A stretch of 64,000 nucleotides of DNA from Loxodes magnus (GCA_946699065.1 CAMPDV010002132.1:1-64000), one strand, 5' to 3'; numbered from the stretch's first letter, positions 24,560-38,323 are shown. Made by a program: numbers and translations. The notes: generated by a model not told the origin, from the letters alone.

Positions 24560-24862
24560 AAAAATAAAGAGTTACTTTAAGAGATTAAAGTTGATCATAT
24601 ATCTTCTTCTATTTACTTTATTCTAATTTTTGTTTTGAGCTTTTCTTATTTATTCTTTAATTGGTTATTTTTATTGATCCTTCTCTATGGTTTATAGCAA
24701 AGTTCTAATTCTTTCGTTTAATTTGAGAGTTAATATTTTAGGATCTGATTCTCCGAAAATATTTGCTATTTCTCTTTTTGGTATTTATGGTTAAGGTTGT
24801 TTGTCTTTTAGTTTTAGAGGATTGGATTTTAAATATAATAATAGTAATAATGATTTTAAAGA
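24560..24862 (-). mobile_element. ORF1 N-terminal fragment
   Basis: The minus strand reads LKDKQPQPQIPKREIANIF and then LTLKLNERIRTLL. The same block (LKQKNLTTN...LNMKLNKKLELYY) opens copy d near 29,780. It is therefore a fragment of the same ORF1 family, broken off before the knuckle. Confidence 0.4.
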
Positions 24863-25353
24863 ATATTCTTTAATCTAAGCAGTGTAAGTTAAATTAATAT
24901 TTAGAAGAATAAATATAAAAATTGAATGTTTTAATACCTAAGAAAGCAATAAAAATTTAGAGAAAAGTGTATGAAATAAGATTTAAAGGAATATCAAAAT
25001 TCTTGAAAAGGATTTTTCTTAAAATGAAAGAAGTAGGAGTATATTACATTTCGTAATACTTAAAATTTAAAAAAATCATCAATAATAACGCACTAATTTG
25101 CTATTCTAACTTATAAAGAAAAGTCGTTAAAATATTCCAAGTTATGACTACATTAAAGACTCTAAATATTTAATGACTAAATCAAGATATTTTAATTAAT
25201 AAGATTAAGGATTATTAAACTTACCGAAACTGATCAAGATATATAAAAAGTTAAAACTTAAAAAGCTTTGTTAAAGCCTTAGTAGTCAGCCATCTGACCT
25301 ATTCTATCAGCTTGTCTCTATTAGTTTGTCTTGAATTCCTACTAGGCTTAGTT

Positions 25354-26017
25354 AGGCGGTGTAGCACTTCATTAGCGCACCATCCTTTAATATTCTGAAT
25401 AGTTTTAGTCTTGCATTTAGCGTTCCTAATTATTTATCTAAGGATTAAGATTTGAATTAAAGAATTTTTTCTATAAATTTTTCTGCTTTATGTTGGATAT
25501 ATCCTAAATAGTTTTCTAAAAATATCTTATTTATTCTTTCTTTAAATTTCGCTTAATTAGTAGCAGTATTTTCATTGGTGTTATTTATTGCACACGTAGC
25601 ATTTTATTCTTCTTTTAAACTATTATTCCTGTACCACTTATTTAATTTAAATTTACTACTTATTTTAAATAAACGTTTACTGTTTATTTTAATTTGAGGC
25701 TTCATTTTCTATTTCCATAGGATCTGATTAATTCTGTTAAATCAAAAATGGCGTAACCTGAATTTATTATTAAATTTAAATAATTCTTTGTTCCAGTTTG
25801 TTTTCTATTTCTTATGATTATTAATATTGTTTCTAAAGTAAAGACGTTATTAGTTTTTCTAATTTTTCTACTTTATCAGGTATCTATTTTTAAACATAAA
25901 CTCTTTTAATGACTTAGATAATATTTCTATTTGAGTTTATGTTGGAAGTTTTTTTAGTTCTGGATTTCCAAGTGGTTAATGTTCGTCATATCAATCATAT
26001 TTCTCACTTTCACTCAT
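25354..26017 (-). mobile_element. ORF1-only LINE derivative (copy c) ending in a 3' hairpin
   Basis: ATG 26017 (MSESEKYDWYDEHQPL) starts a frame that shifts once near 25,890, then reads a coiled coil, the family block DPMEIENEA and a CX2CX3HX4C knuckle at 25,563-25,601 (CYVCNKQH then QWKYC). No endonuclease or reverse transcriptase follows. Instead the element runs into a hairpin at 25,354-25,385 with GGTG/CACC and CGCT/AGTG stems, loop AATGA and the CTA bulge. This is the same architecture as the other 3' ends, with compensating base changes. Confidence 0.55.
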
Positions 26018-27522
26018 TGTAATTATTTCGCTTTTTTATTTTTTAGAGAATTTTCCTGTTTAAATGTTTTGTTCAAAATTCTGTTATTTCTTAGAAGCCA
26101 TTTTATATAATCATATAATAAAAACAGCCAGAAAATAATGAAGCATAAATAAATAGAAATAGATTTGAGACTCATAATATAGCAATGAGATGTAAATATC
26201 TTTGAATTATGCAACAAAATGAATATAGTAATTTACAAAAATGAAAAAGAAAATAAAAAATAGAGTAATAAGGATTTAAGTAGAATAAAACAAAGAAATA
26301 AGTAGTATTTCAAAAATAAAGAGACTATAGGATTAAATAGAGAAAATTAAAAATTAAAAAAAACACAGAAAAGCATACACTTTCTATTTAAACGACCATC
26401 TAAAAAACACATCGAAAATTTCCGAGAAATATATCAAATAGTGAAAAAGAAGAGAAAAAAGTAAATAATAATAAAAAAGGCAATAAAGCTAAAACTTAAT
26501 AATGACGAAAGAACAGCATAAAAATTAAAAGAGTAAAAAGTCTGCAATTTTTATGAATTTTTTAAATCTTTGAAGTTGGTTGTAAAGGTTTTTAAATACC
26601 TCTAAGAATATATTCTTTGAATTATCTTATTTCTATTATTTAAAAAATGAAAATGGAACAGCATATCACTGAGATTATCTTTATAGTTAAGTACACAAAT
26701 ATAAAATTTAGAAATGCTTATAATTGAGAAATAAGATAAAAGCATCAGATTTAGATAATTTGAAGTAGAAATAAATGATAAAGCACTAATGAGATTTTTA
26801 TCTTTCTATTCTTAAATTAAAATTGCATAAGTAGATATATTTATAAATTACATTAAACCAATAATTTAATTAATAAAACAACTACTCTAATAAATTAATA
26901 ACTAAGTCAGTTATATACAAAGCTTTAGCACAGCCACATTTAATTGAAGTAAAAATAATTAAATTTAATCTAATAAGAGATTAAGAATATTTAGCAAGAT
27001 ACTGTTAGAGATATATAATACTCTTTTAAATTAACTTTGATATTAAGTTAGCTAAATAATTTTTATTGATTACTTATAACTAAATGTCTCCACTTTTTAC
27101 TCATTAAGTGAGTTTAATACCTAAATATGAAACTAGCAACTAAATAAACAAAATTATTGTATGCTTATTAATAAGCTTTCAATAGAAGAAAGTAGACTCT
27201 CTATAGATAATTCTCTATCTTTACCCTTATCTTAAAACTAATCTGATAATCATTTAATGTTTCTTAATCTTTTATAAGATTGTAGATGAAAATTACTTTA
27301 TAAGATACTACTAATTATATCAAATAATCAGCTTAATAAAGAAAATATTTTTACAAGTTCTAAATCATAAAACCTTAAATTATTAGATAAAAAAGCCATT
27401 CTAGTCAGATAGAAATATGTTATAAGCAAGCTTAGAAATATAATAAAACCTATATTTAATTATGATAAATCCATATAAATATAGTTAAATTAAGCTTAAT
27501 TTAATAATCATAATATTCATTG
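26018..27522. other. AT-rich intergenic DNA
   Basis: No gene supported. A Lys-rich plus-strand stretch at 26,230-26,560 is nearly pure A/G/T low complexity. Confidence 0.4.
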
Positions 27523-28420
27523 ATGGACTAATAGAATTATCAAATTAATAGCTCTACACGGCATATTATATTTCAGTTCTGCAAAGAATGATAAGCATAA
27601 GAAGATAAATTCTTCTCCTTTGTATATCATCTTTGTATGAATGAAATTGAGATTGTCACTTTTATTTATACTCTAGAGTAGATAAATGAAAAGCTTTAAT
27701 ATAAGTATACGATTGACTAGGAAGATCTTGAGTTTGTTTATGAATTCTAAGAAATAGTAAAGCTAATCTAGAAATTTTATGGGATTCAAAGAGAAGTTTA
27801 GTGAAGTACACCTAAATAGACATTCAATTAGGGAATTTCAAACCAAGAAAAAATAAAAATCTATTGAGAAATAATTAATAACTCACTTCCTTATATACAA
27901 GGAATTAAGAACAAGTATTAATAAAACATATACAATAGTGACCAAAATGATTGGGATATCGAATTGAACTTAATGCTATGGAATAGTAATCCTTAAGAAA
28001 TTAATTTAGATGATGTAACTTAAGATAAGTTTGATTCAATAATATAAGTTTAAGGAAAGCGAGCTTACAGAAAATAAGAGGAAGAAAAAATCCCATAAAA
28101 ATAAAATAAAGGCAGCTTAAACAAAAGCAATAACGTTTTTGATTTTATTTCTTCAAAAAGATCTCGTGAAATAAATTCAACTACTTAAAAAATAAGGAAA
28201 GGCATTGAAAATCTAAATAAAGCAAAAACAAAAAAAACAAAAAAGAAATTCGAAATTTTCAACAAAAATGACTAAGAAGAAAATAATAATGATGTTGAAG
28301 AAAAGGAGAAACCACATAAAATAAAAAAGAAAGTTTAAAAACCTTTACAATAAAGTTTATTTCCTTATATAAAACTATTATAAATAAGCTAAATAGTAAA
28401 TCTATTTAATCTATCTCTAT
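27523..28420 (+). CDS. Hypothetical charged protein, 3' end unresolved
   Basis: ATG 27523 reads MDQQNYQINSSTRHIIFQFC and KEWQAQEDKFFSFVYHLCM, then a helical, Trp-containing region with DQNDWDIELNLMLWNS. A Lys/Glu-rich tail with nuclear-localisation-like clusters follows (KAKTKKTKKKFE, EEKEKPHKIKKK). The W..ED.FF start resembles the first helix of SANT/Myb folds, but that is weak. No in-frame TGA occurs near 28,420, where the protein-like composition fades, so a 3' intron or unrecognised exon is likely. Function unknown; a nuclear protein is the best guess. Confidence 0.5.
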
Positions 28421-28429
28421 TTTATGAGT

Positions 28430-29100
28430 CTAATTTGAAAAGCAAACATTCATATTAATAGAAATTTTTTTAATAATAGATTAAAGCAAAAGAACAATAA
28501 AATCGATATAGGGATATAAATATTAAAAAAAGAAATAATCAAAAAGTGAAAAAATAATTATTTGTAGCAATGTTAAATCAATCTCTATTCGAATCTCTAA
28601 ATAAACTAAATTAAAAAAAGAAGAGAAAATCAATTGTTGCATTGATATTTATTAACTTTTACTCTTAAACTTAATAAATAAATGAATTAAAAAAAGTTTA
28701 GAATAAATTTTTATAGATATGCTTTGTAGGAGTCATATAAATAAAATAATATAAAAGTATCTTATTAGTTACAAGCTAAATTTTCTTTTTCATGTAATAG
28801 CTTTACCTTATAAATTCTAGTTGTGTACTCTTCGTTATTTTATAAATAAAGAAAAATATTTTCTATTTAGCGAATTTTTTATTACCAAGCAATTCCTTTG
28901 ATTTAAAACTAATTAAATTCTTAATTGTAATAAACATATTTAAAACTTAATTGTAATGTAAATTATAAGCATAGAAATATATTTAAAATCTATCTAATTA
29001 TCTTTCAATTTGATTTTAAAGAAAAAATTAAAGCTTATATAAATAAAAACTTTATTTAATATATGAAATTAAAATATTCTAGGATAAAAATTGATTAACG
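28430..29100. other. AT-rich intergenic DNA
   Basis: No gene supported; poly-A and TAATAA tracts only. Confidence 0.35.
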
Positions 29101-29149
29101 TTTTACTTTGATAGAATTATCAAAGTTTTAGTTAAATCTAATTGAATTG

Positions 29150-29800
29150 CTTTTATAAAATTTTCCTTTCTGCTTCTGAAATTATTATAACTTTTTTCTC
29201 TTCACTTCTTCTTCTTTAGATTTTTTAGGATTATAAGTCCTTAGTTTCTTTAATTATTTCCTCATTATTAGTTTACTCTTTTCCATTTTTGATATGTGTA
29301 TCTCTATAGATTTTTCTTCTATAAATCTTATTTTGTCATGAGTAATTTAGTCGACCCTATTTGCTGCTATTTTTTCATCCATTATTAAACCATTTTAAAA
29401 CTATTGGCATCGTCTTATTCTATGTACTTCCCTCTTGCAGTTTCAACATTCTAATATTTTTCTCCGTTAATGATTGCATGCCGGCTTTTACTCCATCTTA
29501 ATATCCATAGGATCTCCATTGTTTTAGTTTTATTAGATTATTGTTAGTGTAATACATTCATTTATTTGTCTTAGTTGTAAGTTTATCTCTAGGTTTCTGT
29601 TTACTGTTAATTTCCTTTTTAAATTAGTTTTTTTCTTGTTGTATCTCTTCTGCAGATTATAGTAAAGTTCTAATTTTTTATTTAATTTCATGTTTAAAGT
29701 TTCTTGGGCACGATTAATTGGGAAAAGCTTTAATATATCGTTTTGATAATTTGTGGTTAGGTTTTTTTGCTTTAGATGAGATATAATCTATTTGATATAA
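29150..29800 (-). mobile_element. ORF1-only LINE derivative (copy d)
   Basis: From about 29,790 the minus strand reads LKQKNLTTNYQND..., then from ATG 29691 MKLNKKLELYYNLQKRYNK, the family block GDPMDIKMEQKP, and a canonical CX2CX4HX4C knuckle at 29,407-29,448 (CWNCKREVH then RIRRC) with its Trp from TGA. A basic tail follows to about 29,180. No EN or RT domain is present. A perfect 8-bp inverted repeat with a 4-nt loop (29,105-29,124) lies just past the 3' side. Confidence 0.55.
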
Positions 29801-32800
29801 TATATTAAAGTTAAGTCCTTACGTTTCGTAAAATTGTAAAGTTTGTTTAATTTTACTCTCTTTGATAAGGTTATTATTCCAATTTCTTAAATTAAACAAT
29901 GCATAATAAAAATAATATCTTTCCTTAAATGATTTTTAACTGACTAAGTTCATATAATTTGATAATTAGAATTTAAATTGCTTCAATAAATATAAGAGAA
30001 GAAATAGTTTTCACACATAAAATACTTCTTAAATCTTTCTTTAGATTACCTTAATAACTCCTTCAGTAAGAAAATAGAAATAATCATCATTTTATCCATT
30101 TATTTATTTGCTCTTCTTAAAGTTACTTTTAAGATTGGTTTATTAATTAATTTTAGTTTTTCACGCTAAATATAATATTTTAATTTCATAACTTAAATTT
30201 AGAAAATTACACAGATTAGTTTATACTTATATACATTTTCTTATTTTTGATAAGAGTAAATTGAAGGATAATACTAAACCTTCTTATAAAAGGAATAAAG
30301 AACAAAAAGTTTCTAATATTGTTTTAAGATATAAAGAGAAGAACTAGTAGAAAAAAGGATTTATTATATTATACGTTTAAGTCTTTCTAAGTTATTTCTA
30401 TATTTTATTTGTTAATTAAGATTTTTCATTATTTTTTTATTGTTTATTCAAACAAAATTTTAAAATTTAGTTCCTTATTTTATTAAATTAAACCTTTGCT
30501 CTTTTAATCAAATTTATTTTATTCATACAACAAAAAAAGGAAGCTAAATATTAAAGTTATTGAATTAAGAATTTATTTAATTCTATCAATTAAAGTGCGA
30601 ATTATTATGCAATAGCTGTAATAAATATAATGCTTATTATTAAGAATATACTTATATTTTAATTCCTATTAATTTCATTTTAAAAGTAGCTAGATAAATC
30701 AGATACTCTTTAAATAATGATTATATATAACTAATTTTTATTTGGTTTATTCAAACGATAAAATAAAGGTTTTAATTTAAAAAATTTTGATTTGCTCACT
30801 TAAGTTTTTTCTGAAATTTATAACAGCAAAAATATTAGATATTTTTAAACTTGAAAAATTTGAGATAAGCTCTGTGAAATTTCTGATCTTCATGCTTTAA
30901 ATTTATGATCATGTGTACACTATTTAATTTTAACAAAAAAGCATTTTTTAAATCTTTATTTTTGTCATAAATTAAAGCTACCAGGGACATTCCTGATATC
31001 CGTTGCTATTTATTTTTCAGTTTTTTAATTTCGTGTAACTTTCAAGACTTTGTGCATGTGTTATAAATTATAATTTTCTACTGATTCAAAGTTTAGTTCC
31101 CCCGGTTATATTAATAAGTCCTATGAAACTAGTCTTCAAAAATTTATACTTCCATTTAATCACTTTATAATAGTAAATTTGCTTTTTAAAATTCTGCTGT
31201 TTCTTTACATTTAGTCTTGTATATTGAATAAATAAAGATTGCGATTTAAATTCCTGATTTTTCCTATGAGAGTATCCGACGCTAAACATTTACATTTTTC
31301 TTCGTTCAAAATTTAAAATTTCTTTATTTTTTATTCTCCAACTACTAAAACAAAGGCATTTTTATTCGCTTTATAACTCTTTTTCTATTTGCTAATCTTT
31401 TATAAAAGTATAAATATCTCCAAGATAATCTTAGTCCTCTTTAGATTTGTCTCCTAAGCGATTTATTTTAGAATATAATAAGCATCTATCCTATATAATT
31501 CTCAAATTAGTAAACTCATAAAGAAAAAATTCGTTCAGCTATTCTTATCTAATGAGTAAAGATCTTAATTTTATATTTTTCTATTTAACCAGCCTTATCA
31601 TCCTGATAATATTCTAAGATCCTAACTGCTAGATGTAATTACTATTATTTAATTTTATTAGTATTTAATTATTTCTTTCTAAGCTTTGAACTATTGTTAA
31701 GTTTCTATTATATAAGCTAGTTTTTGACTAAATAAGCAAATATTTCTACTATTAGATATATCCCATTTGATTATTTCATTAACTACTACGTTTACTAGTT
31801 AAAGCTTTTAAATTGAAAAGCAAGGATATTAACTTAGTTTCCAATATCGCTATCTCTTAATATCTTACACTTAATTTTCTCCTTTGAATAACAATGTTTG
31901 AAAAGAATAAAATGATAACTATTTTTCGTTTTCTAGTCTTAAGGCATCTACAAGTATATCTATAATGATCTAAATAATAATTTCTAAAGAAGTATAAATT
32001 TTATAAATGATAGTGCTTTATTCTATCTATAAGGATGCTAATTTATTATTAAGTTGCTCAATTCTGCTTTAGTAAATTATCTTATTCCCTTTATGATAAT
32101 TAGATCTCTTTTATTTAAACATAGCCAAATATATGATTAGATTATTTTAGTTCCTTAATTTAAAAAATAGCCAGAAAAAAGAATAATTTACATAGAAACC
32201 TTAGAGAGATAATTAAAATAGCTGAAGATAAATAATTTAATTTTTAGATTATTAAATTTATTATCTAACCTTTCTATTTATTCTTATAACAAAAGAAATA
32301 AGAAACTAACATAATCAATAAAGCTTTATTAGTACCAAAATTAATTTCCTTTAGTTATTTATATCTTTTAGTAGTTGCCACTATTCAATTTATTTAAATA
32401 GCAAAAGGATTTTTAAATTTATTTTGCTTATTATAGTGATTCTTAAGTTTAACTATTGCTTCTTCTAAGTATTAAGTATTTGTTCAAATACTTTAAATTT
32501 TAGTTTATTTGGCAAGAAATCGCATATTTTACTAAAATAAATATCCATCTAACTAAAATTTTGACTATTATAGTAAATTAAGAATGCTTTTATTATTTAT
32601 TTCCTAACCTCTTTATATATATTATATCTTTAAAGAATAAGAGAACATATTTGATATGGTAATGTAATAATTTAAAATAATTATAGATGAACTTTATAAT
32701 TTAAACTAGCTAAGGGTATTATATATCATATATAGCTAGTACAGTCAATTAGAAAAGAACTAATTTATATCAAAGATAAATTAAAATTTATATTTATTTA

Positions 32801-33204
32801 ACCAGGGAAGAATAGTCTACATGATTATCGTTACTATGAAAGTTATTTCTTTAAATAATTACCTCTTTTCCTTATTTAATTTCAATAAGTATAAACATGC
32901 TACATTCCTAAATGATCATTATATACTTTTAAATTACCAACTTGTATAGTTATTTTACTCTATTTTAGCAAATAAATCTTATATCATTAACTTAGATAAT
33001 TTTAAAGTTAAAAGCTAATTAAAATTTCATAATTCAACTATTTTAAAAGCTTATATTATAGCAATATATTTAATAAGTTTATCTAATTAACTTATTTATT
33101 AATTGCCTATTGATTATATAGAATTTTACAAATTTATAAAATTTTATTTTATTCTTCCTTAATTTTAAATAATTAGTATCATTTTTGTTAAATAATGCTT
33201 ATTC
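29801..33204. other. AT-rich intergenic DNA
   Basis: Apart from the small frame at 31,086-31,289 nothing is supported. The last few hundred bases are the 3' flank of the long ART gene on the minus strand. Confidence 0.4.
31086..31289 (-). CDS. Small ORF with no reassigned Gln codons (67 aa)
   Basis: ATG 31289 (MFSVGYSHRKNQEF) reads 67 codons to TGA 31086-31088. All six Gln codons are CAA or CAG, which is unusual next to genes where TAA/TAG dominate. The product is basic and Tyr/Lys-rich, with no recognised domain. It may be chance. Confidence 0.25.
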   Translation of the reverse strand: MFSVGYSHRKNQEFKSQSLFIQYTRLNVKKQQNFKKQIYYYKVIKWKYKFLKTSFIGLINITGGTKL

Positions 33205-36200
33205 TCAGTGTCCATAATCACTTAAGTTCCATAACTCCCAATCCTTATTATCCTAAGCAAGGACCATTTTAATAAATTTCGTTTTTCCATTCTAACTTTA
33301 TTCATATTTTATATCAGTTATCCAAAAAACTGAAAAAGGTGGAATTAGAACTTCATCTTCATCTGGAAAATGAGATAGATTTTTTATAGAAGTTCCATTA
33401 AAGCAATGCTTAGGAACTTATATTTCAAGAAGGGTTTTATTGCCTTATTCTAACAAAAATTTTTAAGCTTTTTTTTTTATTTTAGAGCAAGCCAAATATG
33501 TAACTACTCTAAATGGACGCAAAATGCTTTAATCTTCGAAGCACAAAGCTTTTTTTATTCCTCTTCAAACAGTAATAGAATCTTAATTTTTAACTGTTCC
33601 ATCATCAACAATATATTTATTCATAGTTCTCATTCAAGGTGTCATACCACTTATACATATCTCAGAAGTTTATCTATCAGGAAAACCAGGAATTATTTGT
33701 CTTCCTTTGTCAGTCAAAGTGAGACTTATTAAACTTCTTGTACACTTTGAATAAAGTTAACATGCTTCTCTAGTCCATAAACGTATACTTGCTAATTTTG
33801 TTAAACAAGGATCACAGTAATATTCATATTCTTTATTATTTTTGAAAAAATTTAATTCTTAATTTCAAGCTCTTTCTGCTTCAGTTTTGAATGATTATCC
33901 TTGCCACACTATTTTTTATAATCCTTCTCTAATTTGTGCTTCTGTTTGACTTCTTGATAGATCTTCATATTTTTTCATGTAAAAATGTTTATAACTCTCT
34001 TCAGAACAAATAAAAAACAAATCGTCATATTATTCTTTAGAACTAATATTAGATTAATTGCCTTATTAAATATGCTATTCATTTATATCTTAAACTATTT
34101 CTTCTTCAAGAGTTTCTCCTACTATAACATAATTGCTAGTATTTGCATTATTTGAATGAGGAATCTAATCATAGAATATCAATTACTCAGTACGTTTTTG
34201 GAAAAAGAAAATACTTTATTACAATAATTTAGGAATTTGCCCTTGTTTTACTAATGAATCATTAAAGTGATATCACTTTCCATATTCTTTGATGTAGGTC
34301 ATGTAATAATTGTGTTTTGATCCATTAAGCCAAGTTATTATACCATATAAGTCATAATCACTTCCATCTTGCTACATATTTTAAACGTATTTACTCATAT
34401 CTAAACTTTATTATATATTCTTTATTCTAGCTATTTCTTAGTCTATAAAATGAGAATTTGCTTATTCTCCTTTAGTATATATTATCAAGATATCAGGCGT
34501 ACATTATATCTTCAGAGATCTTTTATCATTTTTCTAACATTTAGTACAAAATTAATATGTCTCTTCATAAAAATGTTGTATACACTCTTCAAGAGTTACT
34601 GTTTCTTATTGTTTTTTGAAATCCTATGAAGAAATATTGCTAGTATTTATTTGATAAATCTGATTTATTTCCCTAAGCTAATTTATACGACTTGTATTAT
34701 TTTCTAGTATCAGTTTTATTTCAAATTCTCTCTAAGTAAGAAGATGTTCGACTGTTCATGATTAATCATATTATTCTAGATTCCAACTAAAAGAACCTAA
34801 TTCTTAAGCTAATTATTAGTATAACTACCCTAATGTATCTTATTTATTAATGTGTATTATTCTCCCAGGTGCTATCTTACTTAAGTTGCTAAAATAATTT
34901 TCGTCTTTTTACTGAAGCCATGATAAAATAGGTTTTTCTAAAAATTAAATGAAAGTTGTATAGAATTCTTAATTTTGTGGAAATGCTTCATAAGCATATA
35001 TTTGATGGTTCATATTTTAATTTAAGTCTTCATTTAAGCTAACTTCTTAATTTTATCTTTCCCATATTTTAAAATATAAATATTTATTTCCTGTTCCTTC
35101 AACCATTAATCTTTTTAGATCGCTGAATCTACTTTTAACTCTCATAATAAAGCTGAACTCTTACATTTAGCTTCTTAAGTTTTCAGGAACGAATATAACT
35201 TTTAGCAAATATTTGTCCTATGGATTAGTAAATGTATTGCTTATCAATTCCTAGTTAAAAACCTATGAAGATTTATTTAATTGAGATTAACTTCTTTCCA
35301 CTCTTTCTTTAAAAGAAACATCTAGGTTGAGAATTTAAAATTATTCAAAGCCAAAAATATTTTCTTATTATTAAGAGCAATCTTCCTTATGCCATCCTCT
35401 AAATAAATTAGAAATCATCAATTTTATAATTGGTTATTGCTATTAGATATTTCCACTCATTTACTGTCCTATCTCTTTTATAATCTGAAGATCAGGTTTT
35501 CTGTTACTTAATTTTTTGTATAGTTCAAGTAAAAATTAACTAGTAAAATCAGCTTCAAATTCTTAACTTTACTCTAAATTTTAAATATTTTAGGTTAAGA
35601 CTTATAAATATTAAGTGATACCATTTTAATCAATACTTAGTTGCTGGAAATTTTGGATAATATTTACTAAATTTTCTACCATTATTTTATCGGGAATGCT
35701 TTTATCTAGATCTTATTATAATTCCCCAGAGTCAAAGTATAATCTGAGGGGTAGTGAGAATGCTAAGCATTTCAAAAATTGCAAAAGATAGAAGTCTTAA
35801 CTTTTAAACTAATTTTCAATTAACTAGAATTAGGCTTATATTTCAAATGGCAACTACTCTTCTTATTGCTGTTAAGTATTAACTTCTTGCTACTTTTTTA
35901 TTAAGTTCTACCAGTTTTAATTGTTTATTTATCCACTTTAAGACGGGTTTTATTGCTTTTCTTATATTTTAACAGTTTGTTGCTATTATTGAGATTTTAA
36001 ATTTTCATTATTTTAAATTTTATTTTTATTTTTCTACTAATTGGTGATTTAAGCCTGAATATTCTAATTTCTTAATTTCGAATTATTTTCCTATATTGTT
36101 TGTTTAACAGATTTTTTTTGACTGATTATACTGCTATATAGTTTTTCATTTTATAATAACTTGTTCACCTGTTCTTGCGGATAATGATCGATTTTTTTCT

Positions 36201-36591
36201 ACTAGAATAAAGTATCTATTTAATTCTTGCAGCAAATATTAGAAATTATAGGCTTAATACTTTATGCTTCATTGTTTTAATTTGATGCAGCAGAAGATAA
36301 ATTTCCTTTATTTGTATCTTAATTTGAAGTACTTTATGCTTAAATTTATTAGTTTTATTCGGTATTGGGTGGGATGCTCTACTTTTATCTTTTAGAATTA
36401 TCTGGAGATGTCTCAAGATTTGAATTAGGAATTTGAGACTAGTCTAAATATTCCTGATTTTTAGAATTTTAATTTTCATCTTTTTTCTTGCAACACGAAC
36501 AGCATGGAAAAATTGCGCAACATGGACAACATGTACAGCATGGGCACCATATCTCAAAACACTTTCCCAAAGAACTACAGCAATTCCCCAT
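33205..36591 (-). CDS. Long pseudo-USP / ADP-ribosyltransferase fusion protein (1,128 aa)
   Basis: ATG 36591 gives MGNCCSSLGKC, a classic N-myristoylation start, with 14 Cys in the first 34 residues. A Gln/Asn-rich linker and the shared ICC...QKKI module follow. From about 260 to 790 it has a USP layout: QDFYLLQFLKCLAF aligns with the Cys box, NLFRGWHKEDC with the finger start, VTLEECIQHFYEE and FCTKCQ...LKIQCTPDILIIY with the zinc finger region, and YGIITWLNGSKHNYYMTYI / KWYHFNDSLV with the His box. The nucleophile Cys is Phe266 and the catalytic His is Tyr762, while Asp778 is kept. From about 860 the ART domain has TVWRG (R1010), TYLACS (1031-1036) and the ExE motif E1078-D-E1080 in EDEVLIPPF, all intact. 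Ends in TGA. Inferred: a membrane-anchored ART guided by a dead ubiquitin-binding module. Confidence 0.88.
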
Positions 36592-36640
36592 TTTTAGATT
36601 ATATATTTAACTGAAAAAATATGTTATAAGCAAATATTCA

Positions 36641-36660
36641 CCTTATTAGATATTTTTATG
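36641..36660 (-). promoter_or_regulatory. Conserved upstream motif of the ART genes (copy 2)
   Basis: The minus strand reads CATAAAAATATCTAATAAGG, 49 nt upstream of the ATG at 36591. It matches the motif before the other two ART paralogs. Confidence 0.5.
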
Positions 36661-38323
36661 AGCATAAATAATTAATGGTGTTTAATTATTCTTTATTTAT
36701 AATTTTAGTTTGCTAGTTAAATTTCTGAGCCTTTACATTATAAAGTTAAATATCTTAGTTTTATTTTGATTATTCATATTTTTCTCTTAAATTGACTAGA
36801 AATTAATAAATTATGAGCTGATATTACGTGATTAAATATTTAGACTAGAAATTTATTTTGTAATTTAATTATTTTAATCAAATTTATTTAAGAATTTTAG
36901 AATTAATATATGATGAAGTTAATTATATCTATTAAGCTAACTTTTTCCTGACCAAGATATTTCTTTCCGTTTAGTGATGTTTTATATATTAAATGGATGT
37001 ATGATACTTAATCATTGTGTATCTATATTTTCAGATTATTTTTATAGAGTTAAATATATTTATTCCTTAATGAAAAGAAGGAGCTATTGAGATGATTTCT
37101 TGGAGATATTATTAAATTAAATTTTAATGTGCCCTCTACAAAATATTTCCTTTAAAAAGCAGTCTGCTTATGAATCTTTTTTGAACTGTTTGAATAAACG
37201 TCTAGTGAACAAATGTTGAATACAATTAGATAATTATTTAGCTATTTAATAGTCAAATAACTAATAATTATTCTCTAGTTAGGCTGTTGAATGCTTAATT
37301 ATGAAGGACAATTTAAAAAGGTTTAAATAGAATGTTAGAATGATTTTATGTAATAATTTAAAATCCTTTCAGCTAGAATAGTTAGATTGGAGATTATCTT
37401 AACAAAAGTGATATTAATTAGTAAACAATATTTTAGAAGCTTAGACATTTTAGCATTTTAAATGACTAATGATCTATTAAAATAATATAAATTGTTTTTC
37501 TATTTATAATTTTAAAATTTACTAAAGACACTTTAACTTGATCGATTTTCTTATCTCAAACTTAGGAGCGACTGCTTATGTTGTTGCTTTCATTTGAAAT
37601 TTTCTATCTCAAATTTATTTTCAATCTTTTTATCTAATTGAAAGAGATTTTTTTACAATCTAAATTTAGATTTTAATGAAAACTTTGCGTAGTTTATTCG
37701 AAACTTTTTCTTATTTAAAAAAATTTAGATTTATTAAACAACTTTTTGGCTACTTTAGTGTATTCTACTTGGTTCAATTAATTTTGGTTCAGTTTGAATT
37801 TCTTTTCATTTATGAAATTTTAAATTTTCAAAGAATATCATAAAGTTCTCAGCCCTAATATGTATAATTATATTTCTTATTATTATTTATCTATTGATTG
37901 ATAATAATGATAGTAACTCTTTGCTATTTTTCGGTTTATAACCTCTTAAGTATTTTAATATATCACTCGAAGATATTTCTTATGTGCTCTCTAATTTCAA
38001 TCTTAGAAGCCAAAATTTCTATAGCGCTAGATAGACTTTAATCAGATGATTAGAAATAAATTAAAGTAAAATGCTTTCTTAAATGAGAAATTAGGGATAT
38101 AATAGCAAGAAAAATGTGTTTAATCAAATAAATAATTAAAGTACTTATTTCTTAAGCCAAAAAACTAGAACGAAAGGAATTAAAAAGTTTACGTAAAATT
38201 AAGATTTTAGTTTAATACCTTTTTAGAAAGAGATAATCCTAGTTAAATTATGTAAATCTTAAATTTTATATTATATGAAAGCTAAGAAGAAAAGCAAGTC
38301 TTTAAAAACTATTTCATTTAGCA
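36661..38323. other. Upstream flank of the long ART gene
   Basis: This is non-coding as far as I can see, but homologous to the flank of the third ART gene. The conserved words suggest slow drift after duplication, not selection over the whole stretch. Confidence 0.4.
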
